64,000 nt of DNA from Candidatus Epulonipiscium sp. (lineage in GTDB: Bacteria > Bacillota_A > Clostridia > Lachnospirales > Cellulosilyticaceae). The translations under genes and the position numbers were made by a program. The notes below the pieces were generated by a model. It was not told the DNA's origin. It was given only the letters and a program-made list of their open reading frames with translations, and ran no database searches. Below, piece by piece: positions 35,935 through 44,650 of the stretch (its first letter is position 1; each line of letters opens with the position of its first letter). The DNA lies in the NCBI GenBank assembly GCA_012841565.1, contig DUUM01000053.1, forward strand, positions 66,127 through 130,126. The letters are read 5' to 3'.

Positions 35935-36435
35935 TTGAAAATTAACAAAAAGGCAATGTTAATAAGCTGGTTTATTGGTGTTGGGTTTGGACTTTTTTTT
36001 AGTGGTATTATACTGAGTATTTTAATATATACATCCAATAAAACTGATATTAATGAAACAGAGAATCAAGAACAAGTAATTGTCAATGAAGACAATAAAT
36101 ACAATAAAGAGACTTTAAGTGAAGAGAAAACTAACCCTAAAATAACAGAAACTGTAGAAATAAAACACATTGAGAAAATAGAAGAGCAAACAACATCTAC
36201 AGAAAATAATAATGATGTGGCAGTAGAAACAATAGAATTAGAAATAAAACAATCTGCAACAGCAAAAGAAATAACTAAAATGCTAGTGGAAAACGGTGTT
36301 ATTTCGGATTATGATGAGTTTATAGCCTATATTGTTTCTATGGATGCAGAGCGAAGTCTGACTCATGGTAAAAAAACATTTCCTCTACATTCAGACGTGG
36401 AAACAGTTTTTAAAATATTAAGACCTTATAAGTAA
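35935..36435 (+). CDS. Membrane-anchored protein with MltG-like LysM-type domain
   Basis: Protein of 166 aa, TTG start at 35935 after GAGGTGATATA. Residues about 8-32 form a membrane helix (AMLISWFIGVGFGLFFSGII). An Asn/Glu/Thr-rich spacer follows. The C-terminal 60 residues (ATAKEITKMLVENGVISDYD, EFIAYIV, then GKKTFPLHSDVETVFKIL) resemble the LysM-like N-terminal subdomain of MltG (YceG) endolytic transglycosylases; the catalytic domain is absent. A role in anchoring at peptidoglycan is inferred only. It is the last gene before the rpsB promoter. Confidence 0.72.
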   Translation: MKINKKAMLISWFIGVGFGLFFSGIILSILIYTSNKTDINETENQEQVIVNEDNKYNKETLSEEKTNPKITETVEIKHIEKIEEQTTSTENNNDVAVETIELEIKQSATAKEITKMLVENGVISDYDEFIAYIVSMDAERSLTHGKKTFPLHSDVETVFKILRPYK

Positions 36436-36442
36436 AATAACG

Positions 36443-36471
36443 TTGATGATTATAAAGTTATATGGTATAAT
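36443..36471 (+). promoter_or_regulatory. rpsB promoter
   Basis: TTGATG (36443-36448), 17-bp spacer, TATAAT (36466-36471). It begins within 10 bp of the preceding stop codon and drives rpsB-tsf with a leader of about 100 nt. Confidence 0.78.
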
Positions 36472-36503
36472 GTAAAGTGGAAATAAAAACACACGTATAT
36501 TGA

Positions 36504-36539
36504 TTTTATAAGATGGTGCCAAAAAGGTATCTTATAAAA
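36504..36539 (+). promoter_or_regulatory. Leader hairpin before rpsB (putative S2 autoregulatory element)
   Basis: TTTTATAAGAT and ATCTTATAAAA form a perfect 11-bp stem closing GGTGCCAAAAAGGT, in which GCC and GGT can pair. It lies in the rpsB leader, 40 nt before the start codon and without a T-run, so it is more likely a protein-binding or stability element than a terminator. Assignment to ribosomal protein S2 control is inferred from position. Confidence 0.5.
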
Positions 36540-36579
36540 AATGAAGTATACGGAGGCAAACAAAACCAGGAGGTATATT

Positions 36580-37314
36580 ATGAGCGTAGTTTCAATGAAA
36601 CAATTATTAGAAGCAGGTGTGCATTTCGGCCACCAAACAAGAAGATGGAACCCAAAAATGGGAGAATACATCTTTACAGAAAGAAATGGTATTTATATCA
36701 TAGACTTACAAAAAACATCACGTAAAATCAACGAGGCGTATGCAGTTGTTCGTCAAGCAGTTGAAGATGGTGGACAAGTGTTATTTGTAGGAACAAAAAA
36801 ACAAGCACAAGACTCGGTGAAAATAGAAGCAGAGCGTAGTGGCATGTTTTATGTAAACCAAAGATGGTTAGGTGGTATGCTTACTAACTTTTCAACAATT
36901 AAAAGTCGTGTTGCAAGATTAAAAGAGTTAGAGAAAATGGATGCAGATGGTGTCTTTGAACTCTTACCTAAAAAAGAAGTTATAGAGCTTAAAAAAGAAC
37001 AAGAAAAACTTGAGAGAAATCTTGGTGGCATTAAGGAAATGAAAAAACTTCCTTCACTAATTTTCATTGTAGATCCAAGAAAAGAAAGAATTGCTATTCA
37101 AGAAGCACATAAATTAGGAATTCCAATTGTTGCAATAGTAGATACTAACTGTGACCCAGATGAGATAGATTATATCATCCCAGGTAATGATGATGCGATT
37201 CGTGCAGTAAAATTAATCACATCAAAAATGGCAGATGCAATTATAGAAGTTAATCAAGGAAGACAACATGAAACTTCAGAGAAATCAAATGATGAAGAAG
37301 TAGTGGCAGAATAA
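36580..37314 (+). CDS. rpsB: 30S ribosomal protein S2
   Basis: S2 (244 aa). Signature [20 protein letters not shown] near the N-terminus, then [38 protein letters not shown] and [20 protein letters not shown]. Start ATG 36580 follows AGGAGGTATATT; an in-frame ATG at 36541 falls in the leader and is rejected. It is paired with tsf as in most bacteria. Confidence 0.98.
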   Translation: MSVVSMKQLLEAGVHFGHQTRRWNPKMGEYIFTERNGIYIIDLQKTSRKINEAYAVVRQAVEDGGQVLFVGTKKQAQDSVKIEAERSGMFYVNQRWLGGMLTNFSTIKSRVARLKELEKMDADGVFELLPKKEVIELKKEQEKLERNLGGIKEMKKLPSLIFIVDPRKERIAIQEAHKLGIPIVAIVDTNCDPDEIDYIIPGNDDAIRAVKLITSKMADAIIEVNQGRQHETSEKSNDEEVVAE

Positions 37315-37353
37315 TATAATTAGTAAGATAACCAAAAGTAATGGAGGCAAATA

Positions 37354-38265
37354 ATGGTAATTACAGCTAAAATGGTAAAAGAGCTACGTGAAAGAACAGG
37401 CTCCGGTATGATGGACTGTAAGAACGTTTTAAAAGAAACAGATGGAGATATTGACAAAGCAATCGATCTTTTAAGAGAAAAAGGTCTTGCTACAGCAGCT
37501 AAAAAATCAGGTCGTATTGCGGCTGAAGGATTAGTTAAAGAACTACTTAGCCCAGATTTTAAAACAGCTGCAGTTGTTGAAGTTAACTCTGAAACAGACT
37601 TTGTTGCTAAAAACGTTCAATTTATAGAGTTTGTAGATAGCGTAGGACAATTAGTTTTAGATAATGAAATTGCTACACTTGAGGAATTACAAGCATTACC
37701 ATGGATTAACGATAGCTCAAAAACTGTAGCAGATGTTTTAGTAGAAATGGTTTCTACAATCGGAGAGCACCTAACAATTCGTCGTTTTGAAAGATTAACA
37801 ACAAACGGTATTTTTGCATCATACACTCATGGTGGTGGTAAAATTGTTGCAGTTGTTGAAATTGAATCAGATGTTGATGTAGCAAAAAAACAAGAAGTGG
37901 GTAAAAATATCGCAATGCAAGTTGCAGCAGTAAACCCAGAGTTTATTTCTACTAATGACGTTTCAGATGAGAAGAAGGAAAGCGAAAGAGCTATCTTAAT
38001 AGCACAAGCTCTTAACGAAGATCCAAACAAACCTGAAAGTATTATCGAAAAAATGGTTATTGGTCGTTTAAACAAAGAGTTAAAAGGAATGTGTTTATTA
38101 GAACAAGCATATATTAAAGACGGCGATTTAACCGTAAAGAAATATGTAACTGATGAACTTGGAAGTGAAGATGCAATTAAAAAAATACTTCGTTTTGAAA
38201 CAGGAGAAGGAATTGAAAAAAGAGAAGAAAACTTTGCTGATGAAGTAGCAAGACAAATGCAATAA
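37354..38265 (+). CDS. tsf: Elongation factor Ts
   Basis: EF-Ts (303 aa) exchanges GDP for GTP on EF-Tu. N-terminal UBA-like signature TAKMVKELRERTGSGMMDCK, core motif VEVNSETDFVAKNVQFIEFV, second signature IAMQVAAVNPEFIST. ATG follows AATGGAGGCAAATA. A terminator follows, ending the rpsB-tsf unit. Confidence 0.98.
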   Translation: MVITAKMVKELRERTGSGMMDCKNVLKETDGDIDKAIDLLREKGLATAAKKSGRIAAEGLVKELLSPDFKTAAVVEVNSETDFVAKNVQFIEFVDSVGQLVLDNEIATLEELQALPWINDSSKTVADVLVEMVSTIGEHLTIRRFERLTTNGIFASYTHGGGKIVAVVEIESDVDVAKKQEVGKNIAMQVAAVNPEFISTNDVSDEKKESERAILIAQALNEDPNKPESIIEKMVIGRLNKELKGMCLLEQAYIKDGDLTVKKYVTDELGSEDAIKKILRFETGEGIEKREENFADEVARQMQ

Positions 38266-38280
38266 CAATAAAAAATTAGC

Positions 38281-38306
38281 AAGGGGGCACTCAGTGTCCC
38301 TTTTTT
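38281..38306 (+). terminator. Intrinsic terminator after tsf
   Basis: GGGGCAC-TCA-GTGTCCC stem (one G-T pair) flanked by A and T tracts; six T residues follow (38301-38306). Confidence 0.8.
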
Positions 38307-38405
38307 CATACCATAACTAAGATTTATTTAGAATATAATATATTTATTTAATATAGAAAAAAACAGGGAAATATGATACAGTATTATCAGTGGAAGGTGA
38401 AAAAC

Positions 38406-39110
38406 ATGCATAATATGAATAGAGTTTTGGTTAAGCTAAGTGGTGAAGCACTAGCGGGTGACCAAGCAACAAATTTTGACCATGATATTATTATAGGTGT
38501 ATGCAAGCAGTTAAAGCAACTTGTCGACCAAGGTATTCAAGTATGCGTGGTTATTGGTGGTGGGAACTTTTGGAGAGGCAGATCTGCAATGGATATGGAC
38601 AGAACTAAAGCAGACCAAATTGGGATGTTAGCCACTATTATGAACGCTATTTATGTTTCAGATGCGTGTCGTACTATAGGCTTAGATTCTGTTGTTCAAA
38701 CACCATTTTATGTAGGAAGTATGACAGAACTTTTTTCAAAAGATAGGGCCCTTTTACATATGGGGGAAGGTAAGGTTGTTTTTTTTGCAGGCGGAACAGG
38801 ACATCCTTTCTTTTCAACCGATACAGGGGCTGCTTTAAGAGGATGTGAAGTAGAGGTAGATATGCTTCTTTTTGCGAAGAATATAGATGGTGTCTATAGT
38901 GCAGATCCTAAAGAAGACCCAAATGCGCAAAAATATGAAACTATATCATGCAAAAGTGTACTAGATAATAATCTGAATGTGATAGATGCGCCTGCTGCTA
39001 GTTTGTGTATAGATCAAAAGATTCCTATTAGGGTTTTTGGTTTAAATGAAGAAAAAAGTATTATAAGAGCGGCATCTGGTGAGAATATAGGAACTTTAAT
39101 TACCATATAA
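38406..39110 (+). CDS. pyrH: UMP kinase
   Basis: UMP kinase (234 aa) phosphorylates UMP to UDP in pyrimidine nucleotide synthesis. Motifs: RVLVKLSGEALAGDQ, VVIGGGNFWRGRSAMDMDRT, ADQIGMLATIMNAI, GTGHPFFSTDTGAALRGCEV, KNIDGVYSADPKEDPNA. ATG 38406 follows GGAAGGTGAAAAAC; the frame is open to 38373 but with no better site. Co-transcribed with frr. Confidence 0.97.
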   Translation: MHNMNRVLVKLSGEALAGDQATNFDHDIIIGVCKQLKQLVDQGIQVCVVIGGGNFWRGRSAMDMDRTKADQIGMLATIMNAIYVSDACRTIGLDSVVQTPFYVGSMTELFSKDRALLHMGEGKVVFFAGGTGHPFFSTDTGAALRGCEVEVDMLLFAKNIDGVYSADPKEDPNAQKYETISCKSVLDNNLNVIDAPAASLCIDQKIPIRVFGLNEEKSIIRAASGENIGTLITI

Positions 39111-39140
39111 TAAATTAAATAATTTAAGGAGGAAGTAATT

Positions 39141-39695
39141 ATGAACGATCAATTAAATCTATATAAAGATAAAATGGGGAAAGCAATTGAGGCATTACAA
39201 GAAGAATTTAACACAATTAGGGCAGGACGTGCAAACCCTAATGTCCTTAACAAACTAAGCATTGACTACTACGGAGCACAAACGCCTCTTGCACAAGTAG
39301 GTAATATCACCGTGCCTGAAGCACGTATTTTACAAATTCAACCTTGGGATGCATCTGCCCTCAAGGCAATAGAAAAAACAATCAATGAATCTGATTTAGG
39401 AATAAACCCTTCTAATGATGGTAAGGTAATTAGACTTATTTTTCCAGAACTGACAGAAGAAAGACGTAAAGATCTTACAAAAGATGTAAAGAAAAAAGGG
39501 GAAACAGCAAAAGTTGCCATTAGAAATATTCGACGTGAAGCAATTGATTTTTTCAAAAAATTAGAAGCTGACAAAGAAATCTCAGAAGATATTCTAAAAG
39601 ATTTAGAAGTTCAAGTGCAAGATTTAACGGATAAATATGTGGATATGATTGATAAGAATGTTGAGATTAAAAGCAAGGATGTTCTGTCCGTATAA
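39141..39695 (+). CDS. frr: Ribosome recycling factor
   Basis: RRF (184 aa) splits post-termination ribosomes with EF-G. Three-helix-bundle motifs FNTIRAGRANPNVLNKLSID, YYGAQTPLAQVGNITVPEAR, then LTEERRKDLTKDVKKKGET and KVAIRNIRREAIDFFKKLE. ATG follows AAGGAGGAAGTAATT. A terminator-like hairpin follows. Confidence 0.98.
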   Translation: MNDQLNLYKDKMGKAIEALQEEFNTIRAGRANPNVLNKLSIDYYGAQTPLAQVGNITVPEARILQIQPWDASALKAIEKTINESDLGINPSNDGKVIRLIFPELTEERRKDLTKDVKKKGETAKVAIRNIRREAIDFFKKLEADKEISEDILKDLEVQVQDLTDKYVDMIDKNVEIKSKDVLSV

Positions 39696-39723
39696 TGGTT
39701 AAAAATCAAACCCAGTAACACAA

Positions 39724-39749
39724 CAAACCCCTCAGAACAGAGGGGTTTG
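39724..39749 (+). terminator. Hairpin terminator candidate after frr
   Basis: CAAACCCCTC-AGAACA-GAGGGGTTTG is a perfect 10-bp stem. The downstream run is only partly T-rich (CTTGCTT), so termination may be incomplete before uppS. Confidence 0.65.
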
Positions 39750-39782
39750 CTTGCTTAATAACAGTATGATTTGGAGGTATTT

Positions 39783-40490
39783 ATGAACCTAGAAAACTTG
39801 CCTGAGCATGTTGCAATTATAATGGATGGGAATGGAAGATGGGCTAAAAGTCATAATAGAGCCCGTGATTTTGGCCATCAAAGAGGAGCCAAAGTATTAG
39901 AGAAAATATCCCTTTATGCAAATAAAATTGGTATTACATATATGACTGTGTATGCTTTTTCAACAGAAAATTGGAATAGACCAAAAGATGAAGTAAATGG
40001 CTTAATGGATTTACTGCGACGTTATTTAAAAGGTCATATTAAAGATTCCAGTAAAAACAATCTAAAAATGTATATTATAGGAGATACTAAAGAGTTACCA
40101 GAAGATATTCAAGTGCTCATCACAAAGCTAGAAAATATAACAAAAGATAAAGATGGCATGATCTTAAATATAGCCCTTAATTATGGGGGTAGAGATGAAA
40201 TAATGCGAGGGATTCGTAAGTTGTTAGTAGATGTCAAAAGTGAAAGAATAAATGGTTCCCAAATAAATGAAGAAGTGTTTGCTAAATATTTGGACACGGC
40301 TCATATCCCGGACCCTGATTTACTTATTCGTACAAGCGGGGAGCAGCGTCTTAGTAACTTTTTGACTTGGCAAAGTGCTTATAGTGAGTTTTACTTTGCA
40401 GATTGCTTATGGCCTGATTTTAGTGAAAAAGAGTTTGAAAAGGCTCTAGAAGTTTATAAGAGTAGAGAAAGACGCTTTGGAACGATATAG
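39783..40490 (+). CDS. uppS: Undecaprenyl diphosphate synthase
   Basis: Cis-prenyltransferase (235 aa) making the C55 lipid carrier for cell-wall synthesis. Catalytic Asp15 is in AIIMDGNGRWAK; other motifs are TVYAFSTENWNRP, NYGGRDEI and DLLIRTSGEQRLSNFLTWQS with EFYFADCLWPDF. ATG 39783 follows TTTGGAGGTATTT. First gene of the envelope group uppS-cdsA-dxr-rseP-ispG. Confidence 0.97.
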   Translation: MNLENLPEHVAIIMDGNGRWAKSHNRARDFGHQRGAKVLEKISLYANKIGITYMTVYAFSTENWNRPKDEVNGLMDLLRRYLKGHIKDSSKNNLKMYIIGDTKELPEDIQVLITKLENITKDKDGMILNIALNYGGRDEIMRGIRKLLVDVKSERINGSQINEEVFAKYLDTAHIPDPDLLIRTSGEQRLSNFLTWQSAYSEFYFADCLWPDFSEKEFEKALEVYKSRERRFGTI

Positions 40491-40510
40491 TAATATAAGG
40501 AGGAAGGGAT

Positions 40511-41308
40511 TTGCTTACAAGAATAATAACAGCACTTATTGGTATTCCGGTATTATTATTTATAATTATTAGTGGTGGATGGGTTTTGAGATTTACAATT
40601 ATTGCTATCGTTATTATAGGATTTTATGAATTTTGTAATGCGGTATCTAAGCAATATAATCCAATGCGTCCTTTAGGTTTTGCATCCGTAGTAATGATTG
40701 CAAATGGGTCATTATATGCTCATGAACCTTTTGAGGTGTTTTTAGCTGTACTTATAATATTCGTTCTTATAGTAGTGGTTATAACATACCCTAAACACAC
40801 GATTGTTGATGCAAGCATTACGGTTTTTGGGGTACTTTATCTTGGCTTCTTATTCCCATTTGTCTCTCTTGTTAGGGAAATGGCCATGGGAGAATTTTTT
40901 GTGTGGTTAATATTTATCAGTGCATGGGGAACAGATACCTTTGCCTATTTTACAGGATATTTTCTTGGTAAAAACAAACTAGCGCCTGTCCTGAGTCCTA
41001 AAAAAACCATAGAAGGGGCAATCGGTGGTATTATTGGCGCTGCATTGCTAGGCTTTGCATACACGTGGGTATATGGAACATACTATAATACTGGTATTAT
41101 GCCCTATTTATGGGGGGTTCCGCTTATTGTAGCAGTGGGATCAGTTGTGGCTCAGTTTGGAGACTTATCTGCATCCACCATTAAAAGATATTTAGATGTT
41201 AAAGACTTTGGTCATATATTACCTGGACATGGTGGGATTTTAGATCGTTTTGATAGTGTGCTGTTTACAGCGCCATTTATTTATATTGCATTATATTTTA
41301 TATTTTAA
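40511..41308 (+). CDS. cdsA: Phosphatidate cytidylyltransferase CdsA
   Basis: CDP-diacylglycerol synthase (265 aa), integral membrane enzyme of phospholipid synthesis. Seven or eight hydrophobic helices are visible. The signature is KRYLDVKDFGHILPGHGGIL, DRFDSVLFTAP, with SPKKTIEGAIGG upstream. Start is TTG 40511 after AGGAGGAAGGGAT. Order uppS-cdsA-dxr-rseP is conserved. Confidence 0.95.
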   Translation: MLTRIITALIGIPVLLFIIISGGWVLRFTIIAIVIIGFYEFCNAVSKQYNPMRPLGFASVVMIANGSLYAHEPFEVFLAVLIIFVLIVVVITYPKHTIVDASITVFGVLYLGFLFPFVSLVREMAMGEFFVWLIFISAWGTDTFAYFTGYFLGKNKLAPVLSPKKTIEGAIGGIIGAALLGFAYTWVYGTYYNTGIMPYLWGVPLIVAVGSVVAQFGDLSASTIKRYLDVKDFGHILPGHGGILDRFDSVLFTAPFIYIALYFIF

Positions 41309-41325
41309 AATGAAGGGGGTATGTC

Positions 41326-42489
41326 ATGGCAAAGATAATATCTATATTAGGCTCTACAGGTTCGGTTGGAACTCAGACATTAGAGGTTGTTTCAAACATG
41401 GGAAACATATCTGTAAGAGGGCTGACAACAAACGTAAATATTGATTTATTAGAAAAACAAATTAATATATTTAAGCCTATTAAGGTAGCCGTTATGAACG
41501 AACCTAAAGCTATAGAGTTACAGAAACGTCTAAGAAGTAAAGGGATAGAAGTTGAAGTGTTATCAGGTATAGAAGGATTAACCCAAATAGCAACGTTACC
41601 TGAAGTGGATACAGTTGTTACTTCAGTTGTTGGCATGATAGGCCTTATTCCTACTATTAGGGCAATAGAAAGCGGAAAAGATATTGCACTTGCAAATAAA
41701 GAAACATTAGTAACGGCGGGGCAAATTGTAATGGAAAAAGCTAAGGAAAAGGGTGTTGCTATTTACCCAGTAGACAGTGAGCACTCAGCTATATTTCAAT
41801 GTTTAAGAGGAAATGAAAATGAACCCATACATCGCATTATTTTAACGGCTTCAGGTGGGCCATTTAGGTCAAAATCTATAGAAGATTTACATCATGTGAC
41901 GGTTGAAGATGCCCTAAAGCATCCTAACTGGGATATGGGTAAGAAAATTAGTATTGACTCAGCGACCATGATGAATAAAGGACTTGAAGTTATAGAGGCA
42001 AAGTGGTTATTTAATGTGGCGTTAGAACAAATAGATGTCATTGTACATCCACAAAGCATTATTCATTCAATGGTAGAGTTTGAAGATACGACTATTATGG
42101 CACAATTAAGTAGTCCTGATATGAAAGGGCCAATACAATATGCCCTTAATTATCCAGACAGAAAGGTTAGTAATATAGAAAGAGTGAATTTTACGACTTA
42201 TAACGCCTTAACCTTTGAAGAGCCAGATCATATAAAATTCCCTTGTTTAGAATATGCTTTTAAGGCAATGAAAATTGGAGGCACCATGCCTGCGGTATTG
42301 AATGCTGCTAATGAAATAGCGGTAGAAGCTTTTTTAAACCGAGCAATTTCATTTATGGATATTCCTAAATTAATTCATGATACCATGGAGGCGCACATAT
42401 GTATAAACAAGCCCTCATTAACTCAAATATTAGAATCTGATCAGTGGGCAAGAGAATTTTCAAGAGAGAAGGTTGATGCATGGAAGTAA
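41326..42489 (+). CDS. dxr: 1-deoxy-D-xylulose 5-phosphate reductoisomerase
   Basis: DXR (387 aa), NADPH-dependent second enzyme of the MEP isoprenoid pathway. NADPH-binding ISILGSTGSVGTQTLEV, substrate/metal region YPVDSEHSAIFQCL, flexible loop TASGGPFRSKS, and SIDSATMMNKGLEVIEAKWL. It supplies precursors used by uppS; ispG of the same pathway is three genes on. The 3' end overlaps rseP by 10 bp. Confidence 0.97.
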   Translation: MAKIISILGSTGSVGTQTLEVVSNMGNISVRGLTTNVNIDLLEKQINIFKPIKVAVMNEPKAIELQKRLRSKGIEVEVLSGIEGLTQIATLPEVDTVVTSVVGMIGLIPTIRAIESGKDIALANKETLVTAGQIVMEKAKEKGVAIYPVDSEHSAIFQCLRGNENEPIHRIILTASGGPFRSKSIEDLHHVTVEDALKHPNWDMGKKISIDSATMMNKGLEVIEAKWLFNVALEQIDVIVHPQSIIHSMVEFEDTTIMAQLSSPDMKGPIQYALNYPDRKVSNIERVNFTTYNALTFEEPDHIKFPCLEYAFKAMKIGGTMPAVLNAANEIAVEAFLNRAISFMDIPKLIHDTMEAHICINKPSLTQILESDQWAREFSREKVDAWK

Positions 42490-43535
42490 TGTCAATGGTA
42501 ATAAAGATAGCTATTGTACTGCTGGTATTTACGGTTATCGTAACCGCTCATGAGTTTGGGCACTTTATTATGGCAAAACGAAGTGGCGTTTTGGTGAAAG
42601 AATTTGCAATAGGAATGGGTCCCAAAATAATAAGTAAGCAATGGGGAGAGACTGCCTATTCACTTAGGATTTTGCCTATTGGTGGGTATTGTATGATGCA
42701 AGAAGAAGTAGGGGACTCTGAGGATTTAAGATCATTAAGCTCAAAAAGTGTCGGTCAAAGGCTATCTATTTTATTTGCAGGTCCAGTAATGAACTTTTTG
42801 CTTGCATTTGTATTAATGTTTATCATTGTAATGGCTCAGGGGCAGGCATCTAATGTTATAGGAGAAATGAACCCTGGCTTCCCTGCTGAACAAGCAGGTA
42901 TGCAGATAGAAGATAAAATTATTATGGTAAATGGAATTAAGACAAAAAACATGCACGATATCACCAAAGCATTAAGTACTATAGAAAATAACATAGTTGA
43001 ATTTAAGATTAACCGAGGTGGGGAAGAAATAGGCATAACCCTAGAACGCCAATATAGTGAAGCTAATGAAAGATACTTAGTAGGCTTTACACCAACCTAT
43101 GTAAAGGGAAATATCATTAATGGCATACAAAATGGGTTTGTGCAAACAATAAACCTACTTAAGATGACAATAGATGGCTTTGTTATGCTGCTTACAGGGC
43201 AGATGGGCGTTGATGAACTGGCAGGGCCTGTTGGTGTCATTACCGCAGGGGTACAGGTTTGGGATGCAGGGATTAAAGAAAGTGTTTGGTTTGCAGTTCA
43301 ACAAATGTTTTTCTTGGGAGCCTTGATTTCTGTTAATCTAGGAGTTTTTAATCTATTTCCATTTCCAGCACTTGATGGAGGAAGAATACTTTTCACCACT
43401 ATTGAGGGTGTTAGAGGCAAACCAGTAGACCCTAAAATCGAAGGATTTTTTCATGTGCTTGGATTTGTTTTAATCATGGGACTCATGGTATTTGTCATGT
43501 ACAATGATATCGCAAGAGGGATAGGAAAGCAGTGA
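42480..43535 (+). CDS. rseP: Site-2 zinc metalloprotease RseP
   Basis: Intramembrane protease (351 aa) of the RseP/RasP family, which cleaves anti-sigma factors and signal-peptide remnants. Zinc motif HEFGH at residues 24-28 in the first membrane helix, PDZ domain about 110-190 (GEMNPGFPAEQAGMQIEDKI), and the second metal motif NLFPFPALDGGR. C-terminal helix VLGFVLIMGLMVFVMYND. Start ATG 42480 overlaps dxr; ATG 42489 is an alternative. Confidence 0.95.
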   Translation: MEVMSMVIKIAIVLLVFTVIVTAHEFGHFIMAKRSGVLVKEFAIGMGPKIISKQWGETAYSLRILPIGGYCMMQEEVGDSEDLRSLSSKSVGQRLSILFAGPVMNFLLAFVLMFIIVMAQGQASNVIGEMNPGFPAEQAGMQIEDKIIMVNGIKTKNMHDITKALSTIENNIVEFKINRGGEEIGITLERQYSEANERYLVGFTPTYVKGNIINGIQNGFVQTINLLKMTIDGFVMLLTGQMGVDELAGPVGVITAGVQVWDAGIKESVWFAVQQMFFLGALISVNLGVFNLFPFPALDGGRILFTTIEGVRGKPVDPKIEGFFHVLGFVLIMGLMVFVMYNDIARGIGKQ

Positions 43536-43569
43536 CCAAGATAGCTGTAGCTAGGATAGGAGTTATATT

Positions 43570-44634
43570 ATGAGCATTAGATTTGAAAGAAGAGATACAA
43601 AGGGTGTAATGGTGGGAGATATAATGATTGGCTCTAAGGCGCCAATCATTATTCAATCTATGACGAATACAGATACTAAAAATATAGAACAAACGGTAGC
43701 TCAAATAAATGCCCTAACAAAGGCAGGATGCGAAATCGTACGTGTAACTGTTCCAGATATGCCGTCGGCAATGGCGATTTCAAAAATTAAAGAGCAGATT
43801 AGTATTCCCTTAGTAGCAGATATACATTTTGACTACCGTTTAGCCTTAGCATCAATTGAAAATGGGATTGATAAGCTTAGAATTAATCCAGGAAATATTG
43901 GTGATACGTCTAGAGTTAAAGAAGTTGTAAATGCAGCTAAGGAAAAAGGTATCCCGATACGAATTGGTGTTAATGGTGGCTCTTTAGAAAAAGAGCTCCT
44001 AGCTAAATATGGGGGTGTGACACCTGAAGCGCTAGTAGAGAGTGCTTCGAGGCATGTTGACATATTAGAAAAACTAGATTTTCAAGACATTATCGTCTCC
44101 ATGAAAGCATCTAATGTCCCGCTTTGCACAAAAGCATACGAACTTTTTTCTGAAAAATATAATTATCCTGTACATGTTGGTATAACAGAAGCGGGTACCT
44201 TATATGGCGGAACGATTAAATCTGCAGTTGGCCTTGGGGCTATTTTATCACAAGGCATAGGAGATACCATTCGTGTTTCTTTAACAACGGACCCAGTAGA
44301 AGAAATTAAGTGCGCAAGACAGATTTTACAAGCATTAGGCATACGAACTTTTGGGGTGGAGATTATCTCTTGTCCTACTTGTGGTAGAACCAAAGTGGAT
44401 CTAATTCCTTTAGCTGAGCAAGTAGAGCGTCTAACAGCTCACATTGAGAAGCATATTACAATTGCTGTAATGGGCTGCGCAGTTAATGGCCCGGGTGAAG
44501 CAAGAGAAGCAGATATTGGGATTGCTGGGGGTAATGGGGTTGGTCTCATTTTTAAAAAAGGTGAAATCATTAAAAAAGTAAAAGAAGAGGAATTATTAGA
44601 TGAACTTATGAAAGAGATATATAAACTAGTTTAG
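43570..44634 (+). CDS. ispG: 4-hydroxy-3-methylbut-2-enyl diphosphate synthase IspG
   Basis: IspG/GcpE (354 aa), 4Fe-4S enzyme of the MEP pathway that reduces methylerythritol cyclodiphosphate. N-terminal TIM barrel (IIQSMTNTDTKNIEQTVAQI, DIHFDYRLAL, KLRINPGNIGD). The cluster ligands are in ISCPTCGRTKVDL and AVMGCAVNGPGEAREADIGI. ATG follows ATAGGAGTTATATT. Confidence 0.97.
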   Translation: MSIRFERRDTKGVMVGDIMIGSKAPIIIQSMTNTDTKNIEQTVAQINALTKAGCEIVRVTVPDMPSAMAISKIKEQISIPLVADIHFDYRLALASIENGIDKLRINPGNIGDTSRVKEVVNAAKEKGIPIRIGVNGGSLEKELLAKYGGVTPEALVESASRHVDILEKLDFQDIIVSMKASNVPLCTKAYELFSEKYNYPVHVGITEAGTLYGGTIKSAVGLGAILSQGIGDTIRVSLTTDPVEEIKCARQILQALGIRTFGVEIISCPTCGRTKVDLIPLAEQVERLTAHIEKHITIAVMGCAVNGPGEAREADIGIAGGNGVGLIFKKGEIIKKVKEEELLDELMKEIYKLV

Positions 44635-44650
44635 ATAAAGGAGGATTTTA

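Noticed and set aside
36541..36579. Upstream in-frame ATG for rpsB
   Set aside because: It lies right after the leader hairpin and adds 13 residues not found in S2; ATG 36580 has AGGAGG at correct spacing.
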